Origin: Deinococcus sonorensis KR-87
Lineage (GTDB): Bacteria; Deinococcota; Deinococci; Deinococcales; Deinococcaceae
NCBI RefSeq assembly: GCF_040256395.1
Contig: NZ_CP158299.1
Span: 526,001-590,000, forward strand
Length of the DNA: 64,000 nucleotides
Reading direction: 5' to 3'
Both the position numbers and the translations under genes were made by a program. Of this stretch, positions 1 to 8,422 are shown piece after piece (position 1 is the first letter of the stretch; every line of letters starts with the position of its first letter). A model generated the notes under the pieces. The model did no database searches, was not told the DNA's origin, and saw nothing but the letters and a program-made list of their open reading frames with translations.

Positions 1-300
1 GTTGAGCAGGAGGTGCGGCGCCGCGGCTTCACGGTGCTGCGGGAACTCTTCGGGCACGGGGTCGGCCGGGCCATTCACGAGGAGCCGAACGTGCCGAACT
101 ACTTCCGGCCAGAGGACCGGAAGCGGCTGCACGAGGGCCTGGTGATCGCGGTCGAACCGATGGTCTCCACCGGGCGCTCACCTCGGGTGAGGACGCGGCG
201 GGACGGCTGGACGCTGAGCACCACCGATGGGGGCCTGGCGGCCCATTTCGAGCATACCGTCATGATCACCAGGGAAAAACCGCTGATCCTGACGGCCTGA
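1..300 (+). CDS. map: Methionine aminopeptidase type I, C-terminal part
   Basis: This is the last third of a methionine aminopeptidase, which removes the initiator methionine from new proteins in the cytoplasm. The reading frame is already open at base 1, so the true start lies outside the window. About 99 residues remain. They include the GHGVG...H segment with a metal-binding histidine, the VEPM motif with a metal-ligand glutamate, and the final FEHTV motif with another ligand glutamate. These are the conserved C-terminal metal-site elements of the family. A perfect palindrome follows the stop and probably ends transcription. The identification is firm; nothing can be said about the missing N-terminus. 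Confidence 0.93.
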   Translation, partial: VEQEVRRRGFTVLRELFGHGVGRAIHEEPNVPNYFRPEDRKRLHEGLVIAVEPMVSTGRSPRVRTRRDGWTLSTTDGGLAAHFEHTVMITREKPLILTA

Positions 301-356
301 ACGCTCAACGCCGAGGCAGACCCGTCAGGTGCCCCACGGCTGGAGCACTTCGGGGA

Positions 357-396
357 GCGAGCCGGTGCCACTCGAGTGGCACCGGCTCGTCGTTCC
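357..396. terminator. Strong palindromic terminator after map
   Basis: Bases 358-389 form a perfect 32-base palindrome (arms of 16, starting CGAGCCGGTGCC). It lies 57 bases after the map stop and is followed by a mildly T-rich stretch (TCGTCGTTCCT). There is no long T tract, so termination efficiency is uncertain. The symmetry would let it act on both strands. Confidence 0.7.
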
Positions 397-687
397 TCCC
401 GTTCACGTCCGTGACGTCACAGGCAGAACGCACCATGAACGGCCCTCGGCATCCACCCCAGGCGCGACCGAGTCCCTTTGTCTTTCGTGGCTGGGCAGGA
501 GCCGGTGAGGACTGACTCAGTGGGTGGGGCCGGGTGGGGTGTGGACTCGGCTACGCCCCGGACCCTCCGCAGGGCGCACGTTCTTTCCTCGGTGTCCTCC
601 GCAGACTGCCGAAAGGACACCCACAGGAGCGGTGCGTCCTTGTCAAAGGCGCTGCCGGTCAGCTTCACTCTGCTCTGAGTGTAATAG
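397..687. other. Non-coding stretch before the peptidase gene
   Basis: No convincing gene is seen here. The open frames lack a ribosome-binding site, recognisable domains and homologue-like composition. A promoter for the next gene follows at 688-716. Confidence 0.5.
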
Positions 688-716
688 TTGCACCACTTAC
701 GTTCAGGGACTATTCT
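688..716 (+). promoter_or_regulatory. Candidate promoter of the peptidase E-like gene
   Basis: TTGCAC at 688-693 is separated by exactly 17 bases from TATTCT at 711-716. This fits a sigma-70-type promoter and leaves a leader of about 55 bases before the ATG at 779. Confidence 0.5.
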
Positions 717-778
717 GCTCTGGAACCCCACACTCGCCGGCAGGAGCCTGTGCAGCTCCATCCGCAAGGAGAAGCCCC

Positions 779-1450
779 ATGAACCTTCTGCTCACCTCTG
801 CTGGAATCAAGAACCCGACGATCCACGACGCGCTGGTGGAGCTCCTGGGCAAGCCGATCCGGGACGCCAACGCCCTGTGTATCCCCACCGCGGGGTACGG
901 ACATCCCCAGACCAATCCCAGCCACGCCTGGCGCTTTATCAGTGGCCAGGAACCCCGGTGCCCGATGACCGAACTGGGATGGAACTCCGTGGGCGTCCTC
1001 GAGCTCACGGCGCTGCCCAGCATCGATCGGGCGCGCTGGGTGCCCTGGGTCCAGCAGACCGACGTCCTGCTGGTGAACGGCGGCGACGCCATGTACCTGC
1101 ACCACTGGATACGAGAATCGGGGTTGGCGGAGCTCTTCCCGTCGCTGCGCGAGACCGTCTGGGTGGGCCTGAGCGCAGGGAGCATGGTGATGACGCCCCG
1201 CATCGGCGAGGACTTCGTGAATTGGACGCCGCCTAGCGGGAGCGATGAAACGCTGGGCCTGGTCGATTTCTCGATCTTCCCGCATCTGGACCACCCGGAT
1301 CTGCCGTGGAACACCCTGCACAACGCAGAACGCTGGGCCGCCGGGCTCTCGGGGCCGGCGTACGCGATCGACGATGAGACGGCCATCAAAGTGACGGATG
1401 GGAAGGTCGAGGTGGTGTCCGAAGGCCACTGGAAACTCCTGCGGTCCTGA
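779..1450 (+). CDS. Peptidase E-like protein (family S51)
   Basis: A 223-residue cytoplasmic protein of the S51 peptidase family, which includes the aspartyl dipeptidase PepE and cyanophycinase. The nucleophile motif GLSAG is present, with the predicted catalytic Ser132, and is preceded by the family NGGDAMYL stretch at about residues 100-107. The start at 779 is chosen because an AAGGAG-type ribosome-binding site (around 766-772) sits at the right distance and the protein then begins with the typical first beta strand (MNLLLTSAGI). The frame is open further upstream, but that part looks unlike protein. The gene stands alone with its own promoter. Substrate is not certain; a dipeptidase acting on aspartyl peptides is the family precedent. 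Confidence 0.85.
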   Translation: MNLLLTSAGIKNPTIHDALVELLGKPIRDANALCIPTAGYGHPQTNPSHAWRFISGQEPRCPMTELGWNSVGVLELTALPSIDRARWVPWVQQTDVLLVNGGDAMYLHHWIRESGLAELFPSLRETVWVGLSAGSMVMTPRIGEDFVNWTPPSGSDETLGLVDFSIFPHLDHPDLPWNTLHNAERWAAGLSGPAYAIDDETAIKVTDGKVEVVSEGHWKLLRS

Positions 1451-1606
1451 TGCCTGGCGCTGCCGGGTGAGTGGGGCGGTTCGCCCTGTCCGCCGGTGAT
1501 GCTGTTCCGAAGGCTGATGCCTTCACACGGCCGGGCGTCCTGCCCTCACACAGCGCACCGGTACCGTGATCGTCCGCCGGAGCCCGTCCCTTCAGCCCCG
1601 GCTCGC

Positions 1607-1635
1607 TTGACAGCACCGGGTGGGTCCGGCATGAT
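1607..1635 (+). promoter_or_regulatory. Promoter of the LacI-family regulator
   Basis: A perfect TTGACA (1607-1612) and CATGAT (1630-1635) are separated by 17 bases. Transcription would begin near 1642, directly at the operator at 1648-1661, leaving a leader of about 70 bases. Confidence 0.6.
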
Positions 1636-1647
1636 GAACCAACACAA

Positions 1648-1661
1648 GGCAAACGTTGTCC
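1648..1661. promoter_or_regulatory. LacI-type operator O1 (imperfect)
   Basis: GGCAAACGTTGTCC shares its first ten bases with the perfect palindrome at 2772-2785 and has the central AACGTT expected for LacI/GalR binding. It lies just downstream of the regulator's own promoter, which suggests autorepression. Confidence 0.6.
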
Positions 1662-1711
1662 CATCGTCTGAATGGGAAAGGATTGATGTCTCCGTCAAGG
1701 GGGTGAAATCA

Positions 1712-2755
1712 ATGTCGCGGGCCCGGACGCCGGTCAAGCCGGCCACCATCAAGGACGTTGCGCGCGTGGCTGGGGTGTCGTTTTCTACCGTGTCGCGCGT
1801 CGTCAACAACTCGAAGCCGGTGGACGAACCCACCCGCCTGCGGGTGATGCAGGCGATCGAGGAACTGCGGTACGTGCCGAACACCCTCGCCCGCGGCCTT
1901 CAGACCCGGCAATCCCGCTGTCTGGGGGTGATGCTGCCGGAGATCGGCAGTTCCGGCGCCGCGCAGATCCTGGAGGGCGCCGAATCCTACGCCCGCGAGG
2001 CCGGCTACACCCTGCTGCTCATGACGACCGCGGCGGACACCTCACGGGAAATCGAATGCTTCTCGATCATGCGTCAGCAGCAGATCGACGGGGTGCTGTG
2101 GGCCGCCGCGACGTACACGGACGCGCACCGGGCGTGGCGCGAGCATCATGCCCTGCCGACCGTCGTGTTCGCGCAGAACTTCTCCAGCGACGGCCTGCCG
2201 AGCGTGCTGGTCGACAACTACCACGCGGCCTACGACGCGACCGACCACCTGATCGGCAACGGGCACCGCCGCATCGCGATGATCACCGGCGACCTGAACG
2301 ACCGTGCCGTGGGCCTGGACCGCTTCCGCGGCTTTCAGGACGCCCTCGCGGCGCACGGCATCCGGCCTGACCCGGACCTGGTGGTGCACGGGGACGTCTC
2401 TCCGCACGGGCGGGACACCGCCTCCGAGGGCAGCGGCTATCAGGCGATGGCGCACCTGCTCCCGCACCGGCCTACGGCCGTGCTGGCCGCGTCGGACAAC
2501 CTGGCGATCGGCGCGATGCAGTTCATCCTGGAGCAGGGGCTCTCGATTCCGGGAGACGTGTCCGTGATGGGCTTCGACGACCTGGACATCGCGGCTCACC
2601 CGATGCTGCGGCTCTCGACCGTGGCCTTCGACTTCTACGAGCTCGGCGTGCTCGCCGCCCGCACGCTGATCGACGCGCTGCAGGGAGCCGAGGTCCCGGC
2701 CGTGCAGTTGTACCCGTATCGTCTGGTTCTCCGCGACACCGTGCGCAGACTCTGA
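1712..2755 (+). CDS. LacI-family transcriptional repressor
   Basis: A 347-residue DNA-binding regulator. Residues about 11-35 form the LacI helix-turn-helix (TIKDVARVAGVSFSTVSRVVNN), followed by the hinge helix (RYVPNTLARGLQ) and a periplasmic-binding-protein-like sensor domain ending in a typical GFDD...HPMLRLSTV section. The start at 1712 follows an AAGGGGGTG ribosome-binding site; the open frame extends upstream over the promoter and operator, which argues against earlier starts. It is immediately upstream of, and co-oriented with, the ABC importer operon. Matching operators occur before this gene and before the importer, so it probably represses both. The inducer is unknown and may be the imported compound or a breakdown product. 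Confidence 0.93.
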   Translation: MSRARTPVKPATIKDVARVAGVSFSTVSRVVNNSKPVDEPTRLRVMQAIEELRYVPNTLARGLQTRQSRCLGVMLPEIGSSGAAQILEGAESYAREAGYTLLLMTTAADTSREIECFSIMRQQQIDGVLWAAATYTDAHRAWREHHALPTVVFAQNFSSDGLPSVLVDNYHAAYDATDHLIGNGHRRIAMITGDLNDRAVGLDRFRGFQDALAAHGIRPDPDLVVHGDVSPHGRDTASEGSGYQAMAHLLPHRPTAVLAASDNLAIGAMQFILEQGLSIPGDVSVMGFDDLDIAAHPMLRLSTVAFDFYELGVLAARTLIDALQGAEVPAVQLYPYRLVLRDTVRRL

Positions 2756-2771
2756 ATTTTTTTCCCGCTTG

Positions 2772-2785
2772 GGCAAACGTTTGCC
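2772..2785. promoter_or_regulatory. LacI-type operator O2 (perfect palindrome)
   Basis: GGCAAACGTTTGCC is a perfect 14-base palindrome with the central CG typical of LacI/GalR operators. It lies 16 bases after the regulator's stop codon and about 95 bases before the binding-protein gene. Confidence 0.75.
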
Positions 2786-2879
2786 AAGGAAAGGACGGCG
2801 TATGCGCCCACCACCGGACCGCTGATACTCCCGCTCAGGCCCGCTGCCCCAGACCCCATCCACCCCCCGGAGGAAGTCG

Positions 2880-4430
2880 ATGAACACCCCCAAGCGCACC
2901 CCGCGTCCCGCCCCCGCCGCCCCGCTGCTGACCCTGGCGCTGCTCCTGAGCGCCCCCGCCGCGTCGGCCGCCACCCCGCCCGGCGGCACCCTGACGGTCG
3001 CCATCAGCGCCGCCCCCGCCTCTCTCGACCCGTCCAGCGGCGAAGCGTCCAACGAGTACTACTACACGCCCGCGTACGACTCGCTGATCAAGTTCGACTA
3101 CGACGCCAAGTACAAGCCGGGCCTCGCCACCGCCTGGAGTTGGGTGGGCAAGGACTTCAAGGTGCTGGACCTCACCCTGCGCCCCGGCGTGAAGTTCAGC
3201 GACGGGAGCACCTTTGACGCCAAGGCCGTCAAGAGCTGGCTCGACCTGCAGATGAAGAACAAGTCCCCGGTGGCTGTCAACCTGGGCACCAAATCCGTCC
3301 AGGTCACCGGGCCGCTCAAGGTGCGGCTGACCATGACCGACCCGAACCCGCTGGCGCTGCTGTTCCTGTCGCGCACCTGGCTGTCCGGCGTGATTCCCTG
3401 TCCCAAAGCCTCCGCCAACCCCGCCCTGCTGAAAGCCGCCACCTGCGGCACCGGCCCGTACGTCCTGGACGCCAAGCAGACCGTCACCGGCGACACCTAC
3501 ACCTACGTCCCCAACCCCAACTACTGGGATCCGGCCAAGGTGCAGTGGAACAAGCTGGTCCTGAAGGTCGTCACCAACCCGCAGGCCGCCCTGGACGCCG
3601 TCCGCGCCGGTCAGGCGCAGGTCGCCTGGCCCGCCCAGGCCTCCTTGATCCAATCGGCGGTCGGCGCCGGCCTCAAGAGCGCCGGCGTCCCGCAGAACAT
3701 CCTCGGCCTCGACTTCCTCGACAAGAGCGGCAAGATCGTCCCGGCGCTCAAGGACGTCCGCGTCCGCCAGGCGCTGAACTACGCCCTCGACCGCAAAGCC
3801 CTCGCGACCGCACTCGGCGGCGGGCAGGGCGACCCGATCTCGACGCAGTTCCTGAAGGGCGCCGACGGCTACGACGCGTCCCTCGACAACGCCTACCCCT
3901 ACGACGTCGCCAAAGCCAAGCAGCTGCTCACCGCCGCCGGCTACCCGCAGGGCTTCGAGCTGACGATCCTGTCCACGCCCATCGCCGGCCTCGACACCCT
4001 GGTGCAGGCGATCGTGGGGTACTGGCAGGCCATCGGCGTCAAGGCCAAGATCGACAACAAGACCCAGGGCTCCGACTTCTTCGCTGGCCTCACCTCCGGC
4101 AAGTACGCGGTGTCCGCCGCGGCGCTCGGCGCCACCAACCCCACCCTGCTCGCCTGGAACTGCTGCTTCCATCCCGGCGCCGTCTGGAACCCCGACAAGA
4201 CGCCGGTCCCGCAGTTCGAGGCGCTGATCGACAAGCTGCGCGTCACCGACCCGTCCAAGGCCGCGCCGATCGCGAAGCAGATCAACAGCTTCATGACCAA
4301 GAACGCGTGGTTCGTGCCGGTCTACAGCGGCAAGCTCAACTACGTGTACGACCCGAAAAAGGTCACGCTGGCCACCCCGTCCGGCGCGCAGCCGGTCATC
4401 GACATCCTGGACGTCAGACCCGTCAAGTAA
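2880..4430 (+). CDS. ABC transporter substrate-binding protein, peptide/nickel type (SBP family 5)
   Basis: A 516-residue secreted binding protein for a Dpp/Opp-type importer. The first roughly 31 residues are a signal peptide (basic start, Ala/Leu-rich core, cut near ASAATPPGG). The mature part starts with GGTLTVAISAAPASLDP, typical of family-5 binding proteins, and contains the VRQALNYALDRKAL and YPYDVAKAKQLLTAAGYPQG segments of the family. A strong GGAGGAA ribosome-binding site precedes the ATG. The permease and ATPase genes follow after one esterase gene. The family binds di- and oligopeptides, opines, nickel chelates or oligosaccharides; the ligand cannot be read from sequence. Confidence 0.93.
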   Translation: MNTPKRTPRPAPAAPLLTLALLLSAPAASAATPPGGTLTVAISAAPASLDPSSGEASNEYYYTPAYDSLIKFDYDAKYKPGLATAWSWVGKDFKVLDLTLRPGVKFSDGSTFDAKAVKSWLDLQMKNKSPVAVNLGTKSVQVTGPLKVRLTMTDPNPLALLFLSRTWLSGVIPCPKASANPALLKAATCGTGPYVLDAKQTVTGDTYTYVPNPNYWDPAKVQWNKLVLKVVTNPQAALDAVRAGQAQVAWPAQASLIQSAVGAGLKSAGVPQNILGLDFLDKSGKIVPALKDVRVRQALNYALDRKALATALGGGQGDPISTQFLKGADGYDASLDNAYPYDVAKAKQLLTAAGYPQGFELTILSTPIAGLDTLVQAIVGYWQAIGVKAKIDNKTQGSDFFAGLTSGKYAVSAAALGATNPTLLAWNCCFHPGAVWNPDKTPVPQFEALIDKLRVTDPSKAAPIAKQINSFMTKNAWFVPVYSGKLNYVYDPKKVTLATPSGAQPVIDILDVRPVK

Positions 4431-4490
4431 GCCTCCCCGGCGGCGTGCTCCACCGTGCTCAGCCGCGCGCCGCCCCACAAGGAGCACCCG

Positions 4491-5462
4491 ATGCCGATCG
4501 ATCCCTTCCTCGAACCCCTCCTGCCGCAGTTCACGGAGCAGCCGGAGATCACCGACCACCCAGCGTGGCGCGCCGAAGTCAACCGGCAGAGCGACCTGCT
4601 GTTTGACACCATGGGCGAGCCGGGCCCGGCCGTCCGCGAACGCCAGGCGTTCACACTTCCGGTGGACGGCGGCCACATCGAGGTGTACGTCTATCAGCCG
4701 TTCGAACCGGGGCCGCATCCCGCGCACCTGTTCCTGCACGGCGGCGGGTGGTCGCAGGGCACCATCCACGGCCGCTTCATCGACGCCGCCTGCCGCGAGC
4801 GCTGCATCGGCGCGCGCTGCGTGGTGGTGTCGGTGGAGTACCGCAAGGCACCCGAGCATCAGTACCCCACCGGCCTGAACGACGCCGCCGCGGCGCTGCA
4901 CTGGCTGGTCGAGCACGCCGGGGCTCTGGGGGTGGACCCCAGCCGGATCACCGTCGGCGGGCAGTCGGCCGGCGCGAACCTCGCCGCCGCCCTCACGCTC
5001 AAGCTCCGCGACGAGGGCGGACCCGCTCTGACGTTCCAGCTGCTGGAAGTGCCGGCACTGGACCTGACGTTCCGTCAGCCGTCCTGCCACACGCTCGGAG
5101 AGGGGTACGGCCTGACGTTCCACACCCTGGAACTGTGCCGGCGCGACTACCTCACGGCCGAAGCCCTGGCGAGCGAGCCGTACGTCTCCCCGCTGCTGGC
5201 CGACGACCTGACCCGGCTGCCGGCCGCCCACATCATGATCGCTGAATACGACCCGCTGCGAGACGACGGCACCGCCTATGCTGAGCGCCTACGGCAAGCG
5301 GGCGTGCCGGTCACGCTCACGCTCGGGGAAGGCCACATCCACGGCTCGTCCGCCTTCACCCGCACGATGCCGTCGGCGCGCGCCTGGCGCGACGAGGTGC
5401 TCGCGGTCCTGCGCCGCGCCCACGGCGTCCCCGACCCCGTCCCCGCACTTCAGGACACCTGA
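4491..5462 (+). CDS. Alpha/beta hydrolase, hormone-sensitive-lipase type
   Basis: A 323-residue cytoplasmic esterase-like enzyme without signal peptide. It has the oxyanion-hole motif HGGGW (residues 83-87), the nucleophile motif GQSAG with Ser159, Asp254 in the EYDPLRDD motif and a histidine (282 or 284) in GEGHIHG, so the catalytic triad looks complete. The start at 4491 follows AAGGAGC. The gene sits between the binding protein and the first permease of the importer, which suggests that it cleaves the imported substrate in the cytoplasm. The family acts on carboxyl esters and occasionally amides; the substrate is unknown. Confidence 0.88.
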   Translation: MPIDPFLEPLLPQFTEQPEITDHPAWRAEVNRQSDLLFDTMGEPGPAVRERQAFTLPVDGGHIEVYVYQPFEPGPHPAHLFLHGGGWSQGTIHGRFIDAACRERCIGARCVVVSVEYRKAPEHQYPTGLNDAAAALHWLVEHAGALGVDPSRITVGGQSAGANLAAALTLKLRDEGGPALTFQLLEVPALDLTFRQPSCHTLGEGYGLTFHTLELCRRDYLTAEALASEPYVSPLLADDLTRLPAAHIMIAEYDPLRDDGTAYAERLRQAGVPVTLTLGEGHIHGSSAFTRTMPSARAWRDEVLAVLRRAHGVPDPVPALQDT

Positions 5463-5480
5463 GCCGTCCGGGAGCCTCCC

Positions 5481-6419
5481 ATGCTGCGCATCCTCGGCCA
5501 CCGGCTGCTGCTCTCGATCCCGCTGCTGATCTTCGTCACCGCCCTGACCTTCTTCCTCGTGTCGCTCACCCCCGGCGACCCGGCCGTCGTGATCCTCGGC
5601 CAGAACCGCGCCCCCGAGGAATACCAGCGGCTGCGCGAGCAGCTCGGCCTGCTCCAGCCGGTCCCGGTCCAGTACGCCCAGTGGGTCAGCACCCTCGCGC
5701 ACGGCAGCCTCGGCACCTCCATCTTCAACAACGAGTCGGTCATCGCCAAACTCAACGCCCGCCTCGGCGTCACGTTGTCCCTGGTGCTGCTGACCGCGCT
5801 GGTCTCGAGCGTGATCGGCGTCACGCTGGGCATCGCCAGCGCCCTCAAGCGCGGCGCCCTCGCCCGCAGCGTCGACGTGCTGTCGCTGCTCGGCATCGTC
5901 CTGCCCAACTTCTGGGTCGCGCTGGTGCTCGTGGCCATCTTCGCCGTTCGCCTGCACTGGCTGCCCGCCATCGGCTACGTGACCCCCGGCACGTCCCTGG
6001 GCGGCTGGCTGCGGAGCCTGGTCCTCCCCGTCGCGGTGCTGGCGGGGCCGGCCATCGGGCTGATCGCCCAGCAGACCCGCAACGCCATGCTCGACGTGCT
6101 CGAGCGCCCGTTCATCCGCACCCTGCGCGCCGGCGGCGTCCGGCCCGCCTCGCTGATCTACCGCCACGCCCTGCGCAACGCCGGTGTTCCGGTCCTGACC
6201 GTGATCGGGCTGGTGTTCATCGCGCTGCTGGGCGGCACCATCATCGCGGAGAACGTCTTCGCCCTCCCCGGCCTGGGCGGCCTGGCGGTGGAAGCCACTG
6301 GCCGGCACGACCTCCCGGTGATCCAGGGCATCGTCCTGTACTTCACGGTGATCGTGGTGGTGGTGAACCTGCTGATCGATCTGCTGTACGCCTGGCTCAA
6401 CCCGAGGATCCGCGTGTGA
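5481..6419 (+). CDS. ABC transporter permease, DppB-like
   Basis: A 312-residue inner-membrane permease with six predicted membrane segments. The N-terminus (MLRILGHRLLLSIPLLIFVT...SLTPGDPA) is typical of DppB/OppB. The cytoplasmic coupling loop, containing RTLRAGGV and the RHALRNAGVPVLT stretch near residues 214-238, would contact the ATPase. It begins 18 bases after the hydrolase, and its stop overlaps the GTG start of the next gene by four bases (GTGA), a sign of translational coupling. Confidence 0.93.
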   Translation: MLRILGHRLLLSIPLLIFVTALTFFLVSLTPGDPAVVILGQNRAPEEYQRLREQLGLLQPVPVQYAQWVSTLAHGSLGTSIFNNESVIAKLNARLGVTLSLVLLTALVSSVIGVTLGIASALKRGALARSVDVLSLLGIVLPNFWVALVLVAIFAVRLHWLPAIGYVTPGTSLGGWLRSLVLPVAVLAGPAIGLIAQQTRNAMLDVLERPFIRTLRAGGVRPASLIYRHALRNAGVPVLTVIGLVFIALLGGTIIAENVFALPGLGGLAVEATGRHDLPVIQGIVLYFTVIVVVVNLLIDLLYAWLNPRIRV

Positions 6420-8422
6420 CCCACCTCGCCGCTCCCCCCCTCATCCGACCGCGCCGCTTCCCGCTCCTGCGTGCCCTGCTGCGGCAACCCACCGCCGTCG
6501 TTGCGCTGGCGTTCCTGACGCTGATCGTCCTCGCGTCGCTGTTCGCCCGGCAGCTTGCTCCGTATACCCCCGACGCCTTCGACCTGCCGGCCCGCCTCAG
6601 CGGCCCCACCGCCCGTCATCTGCTGGGTGCCGACGAGCTGGGCCGGGACATTCTCAGCCGCCTGCTGTACGGCGGCACCAAAGCGCTGCTGGGCATCCTG
6701 GAAGCGGTGCTGACCGCCGTGCTGGTCGCCGTGCCGGTCGGCATCCTCGCCGGCTACCTCGGTGGCGCCCTCGACCGCGCCGTGTCGTTCGTCACCGATC
6801 TGGTCTTAGCCATCCCCGCGATCATCCTGGTGCTGGTGGTGCTCACGGTCTTCCCCAACAACCTGAACGCGGCGATGATCGCCCTGGGCCTGCTGGTCGC
6901 GCCCGGCTTCGCCCGCATCATCCGCGGCGTCACCCTGCCGCTGAAGGAAGCGGACTTTGTGGCCGCCGCGCGCATCGCCGGGGTGTCGGAAGGCACCATC
7001 ATGGCCCGCCACATCCTGCCGGGCGTGACCCGCACCGCCATCGTGCAGGCGTCCTTCGTGGCCGCGAATGCGCTGCTGTTCGCGGTGGCGCTGGGGTTCC
7101 TGGGGCTGACCGCCAGCCCCGGCGAGGCGGAGTGGGGGCAGATCGTCGCGGCGGCCGCGCAGCAGATCAGCACCCAACCGTGGCTGCTCGTGCCGTCGGG
7201 CGGGCTGATCGCGCTGATGGCCCTGGCGCTGATGCTGCTCGGCAATGCCCTGCGCGACGCCACCGCCGATGTCGGCAGCGCCGCCGAGGTGGCACGCCCG
7301 GCCAGGGGAACGACAGGCTCCACCCCCAATGAGACGAGGGCGCGGACCGCAGCGAGCTCGCCTGCGCGCCCGGCGGATCCGGCCGCCCTGCTGTCGGTGC
7401 GGGACCTGAGCGTGGTGTTCGAGCAGCGTGGACAGGAGACGCTGATCGTCGATCACGTCAGCTTCGATGTTCACCCCGGCGAGACGGTCGGGCTGGTCGG
7501 CGAGTCCGGAGCGGGCAAAAGCGTGACGGCCCTCGCGGTGCTCCGGCTGCTGGCGAGCGGCGGGCGGATCCGCGGCGGCCAGGTGTGGTTCGAGGGTCAG
7601 GACATCACTGGCCTCGACGACCGGGCCTTCGACCGGTTGCGCGGCCGGGCGCTGGGGTTGATTTCCCAGGAGCCGCTGTCCAGCCTGGATCCGGCCTTCA
7701 CCGTCGGCAGCCAGCTCGGCGAACTGGTCGGCCTCCATGATCGGGTGTCCGGCACCAGGAACCGGGAGCGCTGCCTGGAGCTGCTGCGGCAGGTGCAGAT
7801 CCGCCAGCCGGAACGCGTGTTGAGTTCCTTCCCGCACGAATTGTCTGGCGGCATGGCCCAGCGCGTCGCGATGGCGATGGCCCTCTCCGGACGGCCCAGA
7901 TTACTGATCGCGGATGAACCCACCACAGCGCTGGACGTCACGGTGCAGAAGGAGATCCTGGGCCTGCTGCGCCAGCTGCAGGAGGGCACCGGCATGTCGG
8001 TGCTGATCGTCACGCACAATTTGGGCGTCGTGGCGGACCTGTGCGACCGCGTCCTTGTGCTGTACGCCGGGCAGGTGTTCGAAGACGCAGCGGTGGATGA
8101 GCTGTTCGACCGGCCGCTGAACCCCTACACCCTGGGCCTGCTCGGCGCCAATCCCGCGCACGCCCAGCCGGGGGAACCGCTCACGGTGATCCCTGGGCGC
8201 GTGCCGCCCCCAGGCTCCTGGCCCACCCACTGCCGCTTCGCCGCCCGGTGTGCCTTCGCCGCGCCGGAATGCACCGCTGGACCGGTGCCACTCCTGCAAC
8301 CGGTGAATCAGCACTTCAGTCGCTGCGTCCGCATCGACGAGGTGTTCCCGACAGCTGCGCCGGGTCGGGCACCCCACGCCACGGCCACCACCCCAGCCGC
8401 GGGCCACCAGGAGGCCTCATGA
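6416..8422 (+). CDS. Fused ABC transporter permease-ATPase (DppC-DppD type)
   Basis: A single 668-residue frame joins the second permease and the first ATPase of the importer. Residues 1-285 are a DppC-like permease with the EAA loop near 178-203 (ADFVAAARIAGVSEG). Residues 286-322 are a Pro/Ala/Thr-rich linker. From 325 on there is a DppD-like ATPase with Walker A GESGAGKS (362-369), signature LSGGM (476-480), Walker B LLIADEP (about 496-502) and the C-terminal CRFAARCAFAAPEC cysteine segment typical of oligopeptide ATPases. The GTG start at 6416 overlaps the previous stop. No stop codon or frameshift separates the two halves, so the fusion appears genuine. Such fusions are annotated in other genomes but are the minority form. 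Confidence 0.92.
   Translation: MTHLAAPPLIRPRRFPLLRALLRQPTAVVALAFLTLIVLASLFARQLAPYTPDAFDLPARLSGPTARHLLGADELGRDILSRLLYGGTKALLGILEAVLTAVLVAVPVGILAGYLGGALDRAVSFVTDLVLAIPAIILVLVVLTVFPNNLNAAMIALGLLVAPGFARIIRGVTLPLKEADFVAAARIAGVSEGTIMARHILPGVTRTAIVQASFVAANALLFAVALGFLGLTASPGEAEWGQIVAAAAQQISTQPWLLVPSGGLIALMALALMLLGNALRDATADVGSAAEVARPARGTTGSTPNETRARTAASSPARPADPAALLSVRDLSVVFEQRGQETLIVDHVSFDVHPGETVGLVGESGAGKSVTALAVLRLLASGGRIRGGQVWFEGQDITGLDDRAFDRLRGRALGLISQEPLSSLDPAFTVGSQLGELVGLHDRVSGTRNRERCLELLRQVQIRQPERVLSSFPHELSGGMAQRVAMAMALSGRPRLLIADEPTTALDVTVQKEILGLLRQLQEGTGMSVLIVTHNLGVVADLCDRVLVLYAGQVFEDAAVDELFDRPLNPYTLGLLGANPAHAQPGEPLTVIPGRVPPPGSWPTHCRFAARCAFAAPECTAGPVPLLQPVNQHFSRCVRIDEVFPTAAPGRAPHATATTPAAGHQEAS

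Noticed and set aside
590..660. Promoter or small RNA in the region after the map terminator
   Set aside because: Only isolated hexamers were seen with wrong spacing; the well-spaced pair at 688-716 explains the next gene.
2835..5231. An open frame of nearly 800 codons on the minus strand opposite the binding protein and esterase
   Set aside because: It is the complement of genuine GC-rich genes; its product is a low-complexity Arg/Gly/Val mix with no domain, and the plus-strand genes have clear motifs and ribosome-binding sites.
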